NCBI GenBank assembly: GCA_905235775.1
Contig: CAJOMY010000004.1
Location: 1 to 26,776 of the forward strand
DNA: 26,776 nucleotides
Reading direction: 5' to 3'
Source of the DNA: an uncultured Bacteroidales bacterium
GTDB taxonomy: Bacteria; Bacteroidota; Bacteroidia; Bacteroidales; UBA932
The notes under the pieces were generated by a model. It was not told where the DNA came from and searched no databases. It was given only the letters and a program-made list of their open reading frames with translations. Within the stretch, counting starts at the first letter, position 1. The number at the start of each line of letters is the position of its first letter. Shown in pieces: positions 6,848 to 15,248 of this stretch. The position numbers and the translations under genes are program-made.

Positions 6848-9183
6848 AGTTTTATCAATTAGGACAACTGCCCGAAGAGATATATCCGTCCGTCGGAGGG
6901 AAAGCGAAAGGGCTGGATCAGCTCATCAGACAGGGTTTCAAGGTGCCGAAGGGCTTTGTGATAACCGATCTTGAGACAATTGACGAAGAAGCCGTCTTGC
7001 GGGCATTTGACGCCCTGCAGGTCCGGCAGGTGTCAGTCCGCTCCTCCGCCTCCAACGAGGACCAGGCGGCGGCCTCCAACGCCGGGCAGTACGAGACCTG
7101 CCTGTTCGTGGACCGTCCCCGCCTGCTGGAGAGCATCCGGAAATGCGCCGCCTCCCTGGACTCCCGGCGCGTCCGGGACTATGCGAAGCATTTCGATCTC
7201 GGCACGGGGGCGATGAACATCGTCGTCCAGGAAATGCTGGACAGCGACAAGGCCGGAGTGCTCTTCACGGCCAGCCCGAACAACGGTTCCGCCATCCTGA
7301 TCGAGGCGGTCCGGGGGCAGGGAGAGAATCTGGTTTCCGGGCAGGTCTCCGCCCACCGTTACGAGATTTCGCGCAAGAACTATCGCCCGTGCGGCGACGG
7401 GCTGCTGGCCGAGCCGGAAGTCCGGCTGCTGTACCGGAGCGGCCTGCGTATCCGGACGGTCTTTGGCGGTGAGCAGGACATCGAGTGGGCCATCAAGGAC
7501 GGGGAACTGTTCTTCCTGCAGATGCGTCCCATCACGACGGAAGTCATCGATATTGAAGAATTCGACCGGGAGGATGACCTCAGCGGTCACCTTTTCACCA
7601 AACGGAATGTCGGAGAGATGATGCCGGGCGCCGTCACTCCGCTCACCTTGAGCACCTCGGCGAAAGCCATCGACTACGGCATGCGGTATATGCTCGCCCT
7701 GTCCGGCGTCTATAAGTCGCCGGACGAGGAACAGCCGTTGCGCCTGATCTCCTCCATCTCCGGACACCTGTTCTTCGATATGAACCTGCTCTACAACATG
7801 CATGCGAAAGTAGGCATCGCCAATCCGCAGTCGATGAACCTGTCCATCATGGGTGAATACCATGACTATCCGCCCGTGTCCGTGCCGTTCTCCTCTCCCC
7901 TGGTCCGGGGCATCAACTCCGTCAAATTCCTGCGCTATGTGTTGTCGGGCCACCGCGCGATGGGCAAGTTCGACGCCCTGCTGACCCGGGTCCGTTTCGC
8001 GGAGACCGCTTCCTGCCGGGAACTGTATCGAAGCATCGACGACAACCTGGCGCTGCTGGACGAGAGTCTCATCTACCACTATGCCTCTTCCGCCTATTCC
8101 GGCAGTGCGACCAGCACCCTGTATATGATGCTGGACAAATATTACCCGGACAAGAAGGAATACCAGTCATTCCTGTCTCACCTGCTGACCAACATCCCCA
8201 ACATCGAGAGCGCCGACATCCTGGCACGCCTGCAGGAACTGGCGGAGACGATCAAGCGGCTGGATCCGGATGCCGTGAATTACAGCGCCGAAGAGCTCCT
8301 GGCCTTTATCCGCAACCATTCGGACGTCCTGCAGCAGTATCAGGACTTCCTGGCCCGTCACGGCCACCGCTGCATCAAGGAAGCCGAAATGCGCAATAAA
8401 CCCTGGCGCGAGGACGAACTCCCGCTGATGAATTATCTCTCCAGCATCATCCGCTCGCCGATGAACCTCACCCAGGGCGAGAGTCGGATCGATCTCCGTC
8501 GGGAGTTCGACTTCATCAAAAATCCCCTGCTGCGATCTGCATCCATCATTTATGCCGGAAAGGCCCGACAGGCCGTCGTGGACCGGGAGTACACCAAATC
8601 CCGGCTGATCGAGATCATCGACCTCTTCAAGACCCAGTATGTCCGGCTGGCCGGACTGCTGGTCGCCGACCACCTGCTGCCGGATGCGGACTTGATCTAT
8701 TTCCTGACGCACGAGGAAATCGGCCGCCTGATTGACGGGGAGAGCCAGCTCCGGCCGCTTGCCCTCCGCCGCCGGAAAGCCCATGCCATCCAGGAGGACC
8801 TGTCCTTCGACGACATCTATCTGGGAAAGCCCGTTGCAGACAGCGCGGATACGGCTCCCGAAGGCGGCGTGATCAAGGGAGTTCCGGTCTCCAACGGCGA
8901 ATGCGAAGGGGTCGTCCATATCGTCAACACGATTGCCGATGCGAACGAACTGCAAAACGGTGAAATCATGGTGGCCCGTCTCACGGATATCGGCTGGACT
9001 CCCTATTACTCCCTCATCCGGGGGCTGATCACGGAGATCGGATCCTCGCTCTCGCACGGCGCTGTCGTGGCACGGGAGTACGGTCTTCCGACCATCGTCA
9101 ACGTAAAGGGTGCAACCAAGCTCCTCCGGAACGGCGACCGCATCCGCATGAACGCCAGCAAAGGCACTGTCACGATGCTATGA
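6844..9183 (+). CDS. PEP-utilising/pyruvate-binding enzyme, rifampin phosphotransferase-like
   Basis: The 779-residue protein has the domain order of rifampin phosphotransferase and PigC. First comes an ATP-grasp domain (about 1-235: GGKAKGLDQL, RSSASNEDQAAASNAGQYET, EAVRGQGENLVSGQV, DIEWAIKDGELFFLQMRPI). A substrate-binding middle region follows (about 240-665), then a C-terminal swivelling domain with the phospho-acceptor His 738 in SSLSHGAVVAREYGLP. In PEP synthase itself the His domain is central, so this is not PpsA. The expected chemistry is ATP to AMP and phosphate through phospho-His, with phosphate passed to a bound substrate or used for a ligation. The middle domain sets the substrate, which is unknown here. 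A role in rifampin resistance should not be assumed. Confidence 0.85.
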   Translation: MKFYQLGQLPEEIYPSVGGKAKGLDQLIRQGFKVPKGFVITDLETIDEEAVLRAFDALQVRQVSVRSSASNEDQAAASNAGQYETCLFVDRPRLLESIRKCAASLDSRRVRDYAKHFDLGTGAMNIVVQEMLDSDKAGVLFTASPNNGSAILIEAVRGQGENLVSGQVSAHRYEISRKNYRPCGDGLLAEPEVRLLYRSGLRIRTVFGGEQDIEWAIKDGELFFLQMRPITTEVIDIEEFDREDDLSGHLFTKRNVGEMMPGAVTPLTLSTSAKAIDYGMRYMLALSGVYKSPDEEQPLRLISSISGHLFFDMNLLYNMHAKVGIANPQSMNLSIMGEYHDYPPVSVPFSSPLVRGINSVKFLRYVLSGHRAMGKFDALLTRVRFAETASCRELYRSIDDNLALLDESLIYHYASSAYSGSATSTLYMMLDKYYPDKKEYQSFLSHLLTNIPNIESADILARLQELAETIKRLDPDAVNYSAEELLAFIRNHSDVLQQYQDFLARHGHRCIKEAEMRNKPWREDELPLMNYLSSIIRSPMNLTQGESRIDLRREFDFIKNPLLRSASIIYAGKARQAVVDREYTKSRLIEIIDLFKTQYVRLAGLLVADHLLPDADLIYFLTHEEIGRLIDGESQLRPLALRRRKAHAIQEDLSFDDIYLGKPVADSADTAPEGGVIKGVPVSNGECEGVVHIVNTIADANELQNGEIMVARLTDIGWTPYYSLIRGLITEIGSSLSHGAVVAREYGLPTIVNVKGATKLLRNGDRIRMNASKGTVTML

Positions 9184-9200
9184 CGAAGCGTCGATCCTCC

Positions 9201-9233
9201 TTTGGATTTCATCTGACTTTTTTTGTATCTTTG
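9201..9233 (+). promoter_or_regulatory. Promoter of the Na/Pi cotransporter gene
   Basis: TTTG at 9201-9204 and TATCTTTG at 9226-9233 are 21 bases apart, matching the Bacteroidetes consensus. The ATG at 9294 is 60 bases downstream, a longer leader than most others here; no riboswitch-like fold was recognised in it. Confidence 0.65.
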
Positions 9234-9293
9234 TGTTTGTATCTTCCACATATCTGATACCAGACCAAGGTTTGTAAGGGAAAAATAGACAAC

Positions 9294-10976
9294 ATGTTGA
9301 CCATCCTGAAACTCCTGGGCTCAATCGCCCTGCTGATTTACGGCATGAAGGTCATGAGCGAGGCGCTGCAGAAGCTTGCCGGCCCGCAGCTCCGCCACCT
9401 GCTCGGTACCATGACCACCAACCGTTTTTCCGGTGTCGCCACCGGCGCCCTTGTCACCGTAGCCGTCCAATCCTCCGCCGCCACGACCGTCATGACGGTC
9501 TCCTTCGTGAATGCGGCCCTGCTGACCCTCACCCAGGCCATTTCCGTCATCATGGGCGCGAACATCGGCACCACCCTCAGCGCCTGGATCATGTCGGCTG
9601 GATTTTCCTTCAACATCATCAATGTGGTCTGGCCCGCCTTCCTGCTCGGCATCGTCCTCATCCAGATCGGACGGCACCGCTATGTGGGCGACTTTCTCTT
9701 CGGTCTGAGTTTCCTGCTGTTCGCCCTCGGTATGCTGAAGCAGACGGGCGTGGAGATGGACCTGGCTTCCAAGCCGGAGGTCGTCAATTTCTTCGCGAGT
9801 TTCGGGACCAACTACGGGACCATCCTGCTGTTCCTGCTCATCGGAACTATCCTGACGGCGATGGTACAGAGTTCGGCCGCCCTGATGGCCATCACCATGG
9901 TGCTCTGCTCCACGGGCGCCATCACGATTTACCAGGGCATCGCCCTCGTCATGGGCGAGAACATCGGTACGACCGTGACCGCCAACCTGGCTGCGATGAG
10001 CGCCAACGTGCAGGCGCGCCGCACCGCCATGGCGCATCTGCTCTTCAATGTCTTCGGCGTGATCTGGGTGCTCATCCTGTTTTTCCCTTTCGTACGGATG
10101 GTCTGCCACATCGTCGGCCTGGACCCGACCGCGTCCGAGCAGTCTCCCACCCAGCTGTCTTTCGCCCTGGCCACCTTTCACAGCTGCTTCAACCTCATCA
10201 ATACGGCCATCCTGATCTGGTTCATCCCGCAGATCGAGCATTTCGTCTGCTTGATTGTCAAGCCCCGCGAAGAGGAAGAGGACGACGAATTCCGCCTTCA
10301 GTTCATCCGCGGCGGCCTCATGAAGACGCCTGAAATCTCAGTCCTGCAGGCGCAGAAAGAGATCGTGGTCTTCGGCGAGAAAATGCAATGGATGTTCTCG
10401 CTGGTCCGGGAGCTCTATGACACCGACGACGCATCTTTCGACAAGCTTTTCGAACGCATCCAGCACGCCGAGGACGCCAGCGACCACATGGAAAACGAGA
10501 TCGGACGCTATCTGGGCGATGTCGGTTCGGCACACCTGTCCGACGACACCAAGACCCGGATTCGGGCCATGCTGCGCATGATCGGTGAGTTGGAGTCCAT
10601 CGGCGACGGCTGTTTCGCCCTCGCCCGCACGCTGCGGCGCAAACGCGACAACAAAATCTCCTTCAACGCCGGGCTTGAAGCCGGTGTGAAGGAGATGTTC
10701 GACCTGTTGGACTTGGCGCTCGAGCGCATGAACGAGCTGCTGCCCGACAAAAAAGATGAGATTCGCGATATTTCCCGTTCCATCGACGCAGAACAGCAGA
10801 TCAACAGCTGCCGCGACCGTTTGAGGAAACAGAATATTGAGAATCTGGACAACCACGCCTATGGTTACGACGACGGCACCGTGTTCAACGACTTGATCGT
10901 CGAGTGCGAAAAGACGGGTGACTATATCATCAACGTCGCAGAAGCCCGCCTGGGCATTACCCACAAGGACAAATAA
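9294..10976 (+). CDS. Na/Pi cotransporter family protein with C-terminal PhoU-like domain
   Basis: The 560-residue protein carries the two inverted Na/Pi repeats. The first has VAVQSSAATTVMTVSF and GANIGTTLSAWI (about 60-105); the second has AMVQSSAALMAITMV and GENIGTTVTAN (about 190-235). The QSSA motifs mark the substrate and sodium sites of the SLC34/NptA family. Further membrane helices run to about residue 320. A soluble, charged, helical PhoU-like domain fills about 345-555 (for example AEDASDHMENEIGRYL and ELESIGDGCFALARTLRRKRDN). The protein should import phosphate with sodium. There is no pst or pho gene nearby. The 15-base gap to the convergent lipoprotein gene leaves little room for a separate terminator. 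Confidence 0.92.
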   Translation: MLTILKLLGSIALLIYGMKVMSEALQKLAGPQLRHLLGTMTTNRFSGVATGALVTVAVQSSAATTVMTVSFVNAALLTLTQAISVIMGANIGTTLSAWIMSAGFSFNIINVVWPAFLLGIVLIQIGRHRYVGDFLFGLSFLLFALGMLKQTGVEMDLASKPEVVNFFASFGTNYGTILLFLLIGTILTAMVQSSAALMAITMVLCSTGAITIYQGIALVMGENIGTTVTANLAAMSANVQARRTAMAHLLFNVFGVIWVLILFFPFVRMVCHIVGLDPTASEQSPTQLSFALATFHSCFNLINTAILIWFIPQIEHFVCLIVKPREEEEDDEFRLQFIRGGLMKTPEISVLQAQKEIVVFGEKMQWMFSLVRELYDTDDASFDKLFERIQHAEDASDHMENEIGRYLGDVGSAHLSDDTKTRIRAMLRMIGELESIGDGCFALARTLRRKRDNKISFNAGLEAGVKEMFDLLDLALERMNELLPDKKDEIRDISRSIDAEQQINSCRDRLRKQNIENLDNHAYGYDDGTVFNDLIVECEKTGDYIINVAEARLGITHKDK

Positions 10977-10991
10977 GGGCCTCTTCCGGGA

Positions 10992-11570
10992 TCACCGGAC
11001 CGGTGCCTGCATATCAGACAGGCACTGGATGTCGTAGAGGAACCACTCGCCCGTTTCTTTCTTCTGGCGGAGCTTGATCTGACGCGTGTCCTCGGCCCCG
11101 CTGGAGCGGAGGTAGACCGTCGCCATGCCGGATTCCCGGAAGGTCTGCGGATTGCTGACCGGGGTCAGTTTGTTCGGCTGGGAGGGCGTATAGTTGTTCT
11201 GCGGGGTGGCCCCGGCGAAGAAGGAGCGCGGCTTGTAGGCCTTGCCCTGCAGGCGCTCGCGCAGAAACTGGCGTTCGTTCGCGGAAAGTCCTTCCTCCCC
11301 TTTCAGCCAGTTGAGCATCCTGAAGCAGTCATCCGGATTGGTCTCATAGCGGCAGAGGGCGGCGATGGTCAGGGCGGCAACACCGTAAGGATCCTTCAAA
11401 TTGGCCTCGGGCAGGGTTTGTAGCTCCCCGAGGGTCTCGGGGAGATTGTAGAACGTGTAGGTCTTGATGCCGCCCTTGAAGGCGCCGCCGGCCACTTGGC
11501 CCAGGGTACCGCAGCCTGCGAGCATTGCGAGCACGGAGAGCGCGGAGAGGATACGAATCGCTTTCTTCAT
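10992..11570 (-). CDS. DUF6935-like lipoprotein
   Basis: The chosen ATG at 11570 gives 192 residues and a clear lipoprotein signal peptide (MKKAIRILSALSVLAMLAGC; Cys 20). An earlier ATG at 11678 would hide this signal and overlap the aquaporin gene, so it is rejected. The mature part has TYTFYNLPETLGELQTLPEA, a conserved LTIAALCRYETNPDDCFRML, FFAGATPQNNYTPSQP, and a C-terminal beta region (ATVYLRSSGAEDTRQIKLRQ, GEWFLYDIQ). From memory this fits the Bacteroidetes family DUF6935; its function is unknown. It follows the aquaporin gene by 10 bases and is probably co-transcribed with it. Confidence 0.72.
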   Translation of the reverse strand: MKKAIRILSALSVLAMLAGCGTLGQVAGGAFKGGIKTYTFYNLPETLGELQTLPEANLKDPYGVAALTIAALCRYETNPDDCFRMLNWLKGEEGLSANERQFLRERLQGKAYKPRSFFAGATPQNNYTPSQPNKLTPVSNPQTFRESGMATVYLRSSGAEDTRQIKLRQKKETGEWFLYDIQCLSDMQAPVR

Positions 11571-11580
11571 CTGTTTCGAG

Positions 11581-12249
11581 TTATTCCTTGCCCAGATATT
11601 TCCAAACACAGGCGGACAGCGCTGCGCCGATAAGCGGACCGGCGAAGAAGACCCAGACGTTGGCGAGGGACGTACCACCGGCGAAAATCGCGGGGCCGAG
11701 GGAACGGGCCGGATTGACGGACGTGCCGGTCAGGCGGATGCAGACCAGGTGCACCAGGACGAGCGTGAGGCCGATAGCCAGGCCCGCCAGGTTGCCGGCG
11801 CCTTTCTTGGCATCGGTGCTGCCGAGCACGACGAGCACGAAGATGAAGGTGGCGATCGCCTCGACAAGGATGGCTCCCCCAACGCCACCGGCGCCCGCTA
11901 CCGCATTGGAGCCAAGCGTTCCGGTGAGATCGGGAGCGTTCACCGTACTCGCAAGCAGCAGCAGGACGGCACCGGCGAGGATGCCGCCGACGAGCTGGCC
12001 GCACCAGTAGCCGCAGGCGTCTTTCCAGCTCATGCGGCCGGACAGGGCCACCGCAAAGGTGATGGCAGGGTTGATGTGACAACCGGAGATGGATCCGATG
12101 GTGTAGGCCATCGCGATAACGGTGAGACCGAAGGCAATGGCGGTGCCGACGACACCGGCCGGGGTGTCACAGCCCAGGAACATGGCCGTTCCGCAGCCAA
12201 GCAGGGTCAGAACGAAAGTTCCGATGCATTCAGCAATGTACTTTTTCAT
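11581..12249 (-). CDS. aqpZ: Aquaporin Z-like water channel (MIP family)
   Basis: The 222-residue membrane protein has six hydrophobic helices and both NPA half-helices: GCHINPAITFAVALSGRM (about 56-73) and TGTSVNPARSLGPAIF (about 174-189). The N-terminus (MKKYIAECIGTFVLTLLGCG) is that of AqpZ. The Arg after the second NPA (NPAR) and the His in CHINPA fit a narrow, water-selective filter rather than a glycerol channel; this is inferred from the family. The start at 12249 is the only sensible one. The gene leads a two-gene operon with the lipoprotein. Confidence 0.92.
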   Translation of the reverse strand: MKKYIAECIGTFVLTLLGCGTAMFLGCDTPAGVVGTAIAFGLTVIAMAYTIGSISGCHINPAITFAVALSGRMSWKDACGYWCGQLVGGILAGAVLLLLASTVNAPDLTGTLGSNAVAGAGGVGGAILVEAIATFIFVLVVLGSTDAKKGAGNLAGLAIGLTLVLVHLVCIRLTGTSVNPARSLGPAIFAGGTSLANVWVFFAGPLIGAALSACVWKYLGKE

Positions 12250-12350
12250 TTCAAATGTGTTTGATTAAAGGTTTAACGATGTAAAGGTAAATAATTCCGC
12301 CATTATTTCGTATATTTACACGATAGAATTAAACATAAGACACAACTATT
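12250..12350. promoter_or_regulatory. Divergent promoter region between aqpZ and the DUF853 ATPase gene
   Basis: This AT-rich gap has one weak -7 match for each direction: TACCTTTA on the minus strand (12282-12289) and TATATTTA on the plus strand (12311-12318). Both end in A instead of G, so they are imperfect. No -33 elements were found. No other feature is seen. Confidence 0.4.
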
Positions 12351-13958
12351 ATGTACGACGAGACCCACGGACTATATGTCGCCCACGGCCCCAATGGGCC
12401 GATCTCCATCGCAGGCAAGATGGCCAACCGCCACGGACTCATCGCCGGCGCGACCGGCACCGGCAAGACCGTCACCCTCCAGGTGCTGGCCGAATCCTTC
12501 AGCCAGGCGGGTGTACCCTGCTTCATGGCAGACATGAAGGGAGACCTGTCCGGCATCAGCCAGGCCGGCCGCCTGAGCGGTTTCATCGAGAAACGTCTGC
12601 CTGAATTCGGTCTGGACACGCCGCAGTTCTCCGGCTGTCCGACACGCTTCTACGACGTCTTCGGCGAGCAGGGACACCCGATGCGCACCACCATTTCCAA
12701 CATGGGCCCGCAGCTGCTCAGCCGCCTGCTCGGCCTCAATGAGGTGCAATCCGGCGTGATGGACATCATTTTCCGCGTCGCGGACGACAAAGGCCTGCTG
12801 CTCATCGACATGAAGGACCTGCGCGCGCTCCTCGGCTACGTCGCCGGGCATGCGGAAGAATATACCCGCCTGTATGGCAATGTATCTCCGGCCAGCGTCG
12901 GGGCCATCCAGCGTGCGCTGCTCTCCCTGGAGAACCAGGGTGCGGAGAAGTTCTTCGCCGAGCCGTCCTTCGACATCCAGGACCTGTTCGCCGTGGAGAA
13001 CGGACGGGGCGTGATGAGCGTGCTGGCCGCCGACAAGCTGATGCTCAACCCCAAGCTCTATTCGACCTTCCTGCTCTGGCTGCTTTCCGACATCTACGCC
13101 AACATGCCCGAGGTCGGCGACCCGGAGCTCCCGAAACTGGTCTTCTTCTTCGACGAGGCGCATACACTCTTTACGGACACCGCTCCCGCCCTGGTCAGCA
13201 AGATCGAGCAGGTGGTCCGGCTGATCCGGAGCAAGGGCATCGGCGTCTATTTCATCACGCAGAATCCTTCCGACATCCCCGACAGCGTCCTGGGGCAGTT
13301 GGGCAACCGCGTCCAGCACGCCCTGCGCGCCTACACCCCCAAGGACCAGAAGGCCGTGCGCGCCGCGGCCGAGACCTTCCGGGCCAATCCATCCTTCAAG
13401 ACCGAAGATGCCATCATGGCGCTGGAGACCGGCGAGGCACTGGTCAGTTTCCTTGACGCGAAGGGAGCGCCGAGTGTCGTGGAGCGGGCCAAGATCCTTT
13501 TCCCGCTGAGTCAGATCGGCGCCATCACGGCCGGGCAGCGGCTGGATATCCAGAACGCTTCGCCGCTGGGCGGCAAATATGACCACGTCATCGACCGCGA
13601 GTCCGCTTTCGAGCTGCTGCTCGCCGACGCGCAGAAAGCCGCCGAAGAGCAGGCCAGGCAGCAGGCGGAGATCGAGCGCCAGAAAGAAGAAGCAGCCCGC
13701 GCCAAGGCGAAGGAATCCAAGTCCGCCGCCAAGCCTTCCAAGGCCGCGAAGAGCCTTGCCGGCGCCGTAGCGGCTGCAGCGGCCACGGCCGCCATCACCA
13801 GCCTTTCCCGCAGTGCGGGGACCGCCGCGGCCAATGCCGTCACCGGCAAGAAAAAAAGCAAAAACAGCAAAAGCACGGCAGAGAAGGCCGTCGGCAGTGC
13901 GACGTCCAGCGCCATTCGTACCCTGTCCCGTTCCATTCTCGGCAGCCTGATCAAGTAA
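12351..13958 (+). CDS. DUF853 / HerA-like ATPase (YjgR family)
   Basis: The 535-residue protein begins with the YjgR-type opening (GPNGPISIAGKMANRHGLIAG) and Walker A GATGTGKT at 33-40. Walker B is in LVFFFDEAHTLF (about 263-274), and a sensor-like stretch reads GVYFITQNPSDIPDSVLGQL. It belongs to the HerA/FtsK-like P-loop ATPases of the DUF853 group. Relatives are thought to act on DNA or in membrane processes, but the role is unproved. From about residue 425 a charged coiled-coil (EEQARQQAEIERQKEEAARA) leads into an Ala/Lys/Ser-rich low-complexity tail to the end. The next gene starts 41 bases later on the same strand. Confidence 0.87.
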   Translation: MYDETHGLYVAHGPNGPISIAGKMANRHGLIAGATGTGKTVTLQVLAESFSQAGVPCFMADMKGDLSGISQAGRLSGFIEKRLPEFGLDTPQFSGCPTRFYDVFGEQGHPMRTTISNMGPQLLSRLLGLNEVQSGVMDIIFRVADDKGLLLIDMKDLRALLGYVAGHAEEYTRLYGNVSPASVGAIQRALLSLENQGAEKFFAEPSFDIQDLFAVENGRGVMSVLAADKLMLNPKLYSTFLLWLLSDIYANMPEVGDPELPKLVFFFDEAHTLFTDTAPALVSKIEQVVRLIRSKGIGVYFITQNPSDIPDSVLGQLGNRVQHALRAYTPKDQKAVRAAAETFRANPSFKTEDAIMALETGEALVSFLDAKGAPSVVERAKILFPLSQIGAITAGQRLDIQNASPLGGKYDHVIDRESAFELLLADAQKAAEEQARQQAEIERQKEEAARAKAKESKSAAKPSKAAKSLAGAVAAAAATAAITSLSRSAGTAAANAVTGKKKSKNSKSTAEKAVGSATSSAIRTLSRSILGSLIK

Positions 13959-13983
13959 CCAGAACCCCTTACTTACCCCTATT

Positions 13984-14008
13984 TGTCATTCTGAACGCAG
14001 TGAAGAAT
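13984..14008 (-). repeat. Dispersed short repeat, copy 2 (supplies the start of the M23 gene)
   Basis: On the minus strand it contains CACTGCGTTCAGAATGACA and would encode ILHCVQNDK, the classic product of this common bacterial repeat. On the plus strand it contains the GTG start codon (14000) of the M23 lipoprotein. Compare copy 1 at 1399-1426. Confidence 0.65.
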
Positions 14009-15223
14009 CATCCTTCCCCTTTCCGCCTGTTCCCCATCCTTTTGCTGCTCCTGTCCGCCTGCGGACCGCGCGGGGTGATAGAAGTCGGCCCTGTGGGAAT
14101 CGTCCCCACGCCGCCCATCGGTTTTTTCCCGGAGTATTACCAGATCGACAGTTCCAGCGTACGCAACGGAGACTCCTTCACCGGGCTGATGAACCGGCTG
14201 GGCCTGGGAGCCGCCGATGCCTACGCGCTCACGCAGCGCTGCGAGGGCATTTTCGACGTCCGCAAGCTGATTGCCGGCAAGCCGGTACAGGCTTACTACG
14301 ACACGGAACCGGACGGTCGCAGGACCCTTCGTTACGTCGTCTATACGGAGGACCGCATCCGCTCCGTCGTCTTCCAATGCGCCGATTCGCTCGCCGTCTG
14401 GCGGGTGGAGAAGCCGGTCGGGCACCGGCGCAGCTTTACGGACGTGACCATCAACAGTTCGCTCTGGAACGACATGATCGCGGCCGGCGGCTCCCCCAAC
14501 CTGATCATGACGCTCGCGGACATCTTCCAGTGGAGCGTGAATTTTTTTGCCCTGCAGAAGGGCGACCGTTTCCGGATAATCTATGACGAGTTGATCGTCG
14601 ACGACCAGACGGTCGGGCTCGACACGCTGCACTTCGCCCTCTTCGACGCCGCAGGCGGCAAGCAGGTCGCCGCCGTGCGTTTCGACACGGGAGACGGCGC
14701 CCTGGGCACCTATTGGGACAAGGGCGGAGAAAGCCTCAAGCGCATGTTCCTCAAGGCGCCGCTCAAATACAACCGCATCAGCAGCGGTTTCTCTTACGCC
14801 CGCGTCCATCCGGTCACGGGCCAGGTGCGTGCGCACACCGCCGTGGACTATGCCGCGCCGACCGGCACGCCGGTCTACGCCCTGGGCGACGGCACCGTGA
14901 CCAGGCTCGGCTGGGACTCCGGTGGCGGCGGCAACCGCATCCGTCTCAAGCACGCCCGGGGGTACGAGACCAGCTACATGCACCTGTCCCGGTATGCCCC
15001 CGGCCTGAAGGTCGGTTCCCGCGTGTCGCAAGGCCAGCTGATCGGCTATGTGGGCGCAACCGGCACCGCCACGGGCCCGCACCTGGATTTCCGCGTGTTC
15101 CAGAACGGCAAGGCCATCAACCCGCTGTCGCTGAACTCTCCGGCGTCCGAGCCCCTGGACAAGAAGTACCTCGGGGCCTTCAATGCCCTGTATGACCAGT
15201 GGATGGCAGAACTGTCCCGGTAG
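14000..15223 (+). CDS. M23-family (LytM-like) peptidoglycan peptidase, lipoprotein
   Basis: With the GTG start at 14000 the product is 407 residues with a lipoprotein signal peptide (KNHPSPFRLFPILLLLLSAC; Cys 21). No ATG exists upstream in frame. Residues about 45-235 form an N-terminal region found in cell-wall M23 proteins (GDSFTGLMNRLGL). The C-terminal LytM domain (about 255-385) has H279xxxD283 in HTAVDYAAP, H328 in SYMHLSRY, and G-P-H361-L-D363-F in the last motif. Canonical M23 enzymes have HxH there; here the second His is Asp. It should be anchored in a membrane facing the periplasm and cut cross-link peptides, if active. Confidence 0.87.
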   Translation: MKNHPSPFRLFPILLLLLSACGPRGVIEVGPVGIVPTPPIGFFPEYYQIDSSSVRNGDSFTGLMNRLGLGAADAYALTQRCEGIFDVRKLIAGKPVQAYYDTEPDGRRTLRYVVYTEDRIRSVVFQCADSLAVWRVEKPVGHRRSFTDVTINSSLWNDMIAAGGSPNLIMTLADIFQWSVNFFALQKGDRFRIIYDELIVDDQTVGLDTLHFALFDAAGGKQVAAVRFDTGDGALGTYWDKGGESLKRMFLKAPLKYNRISSGFSYARVHPVTGQVRAHTAVDYAAPTGTPVYALGDGTVTRLGWDSGGGGNRIRLKHARGYETSYMHLSRYAPGLKVGSRVSQGQLIGYVGATGTATGPHLDFRVFQNGKAINPLSLNSPASEPLDKKYLGAFNALYDQWMAELSR

Positions 15224-15248
15224 TTCGTCAGAACCCCAGACCAGAATC

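Noticed and set aside
6844..9183. PEP-utilising enzyme as a rifampin resistance gene
   Set aside because: The domain order matches, but the family is broad and the middle domain decides the substrate. The partner gene points to a different, animal-like subgroup, so resistance is not claimed.
10993..11025. Small hairpins CACCGG/CCGGTG and GTGCCTG/CAGGCAC between two convergent genes
   Set aside because: They lie in the coding end of the lipoprotein gene, are short and have no T-run. They might help stop transcription, but the support is too weak to list as a terminator.
12372..13586. Minus-strand open frame of about 400 codons opposite the DUF853 gene
   Set aside because: Shadow of a real gene; no motifs, and its composition (rich in His, Gln and Asp) is typical of a reversed frame.
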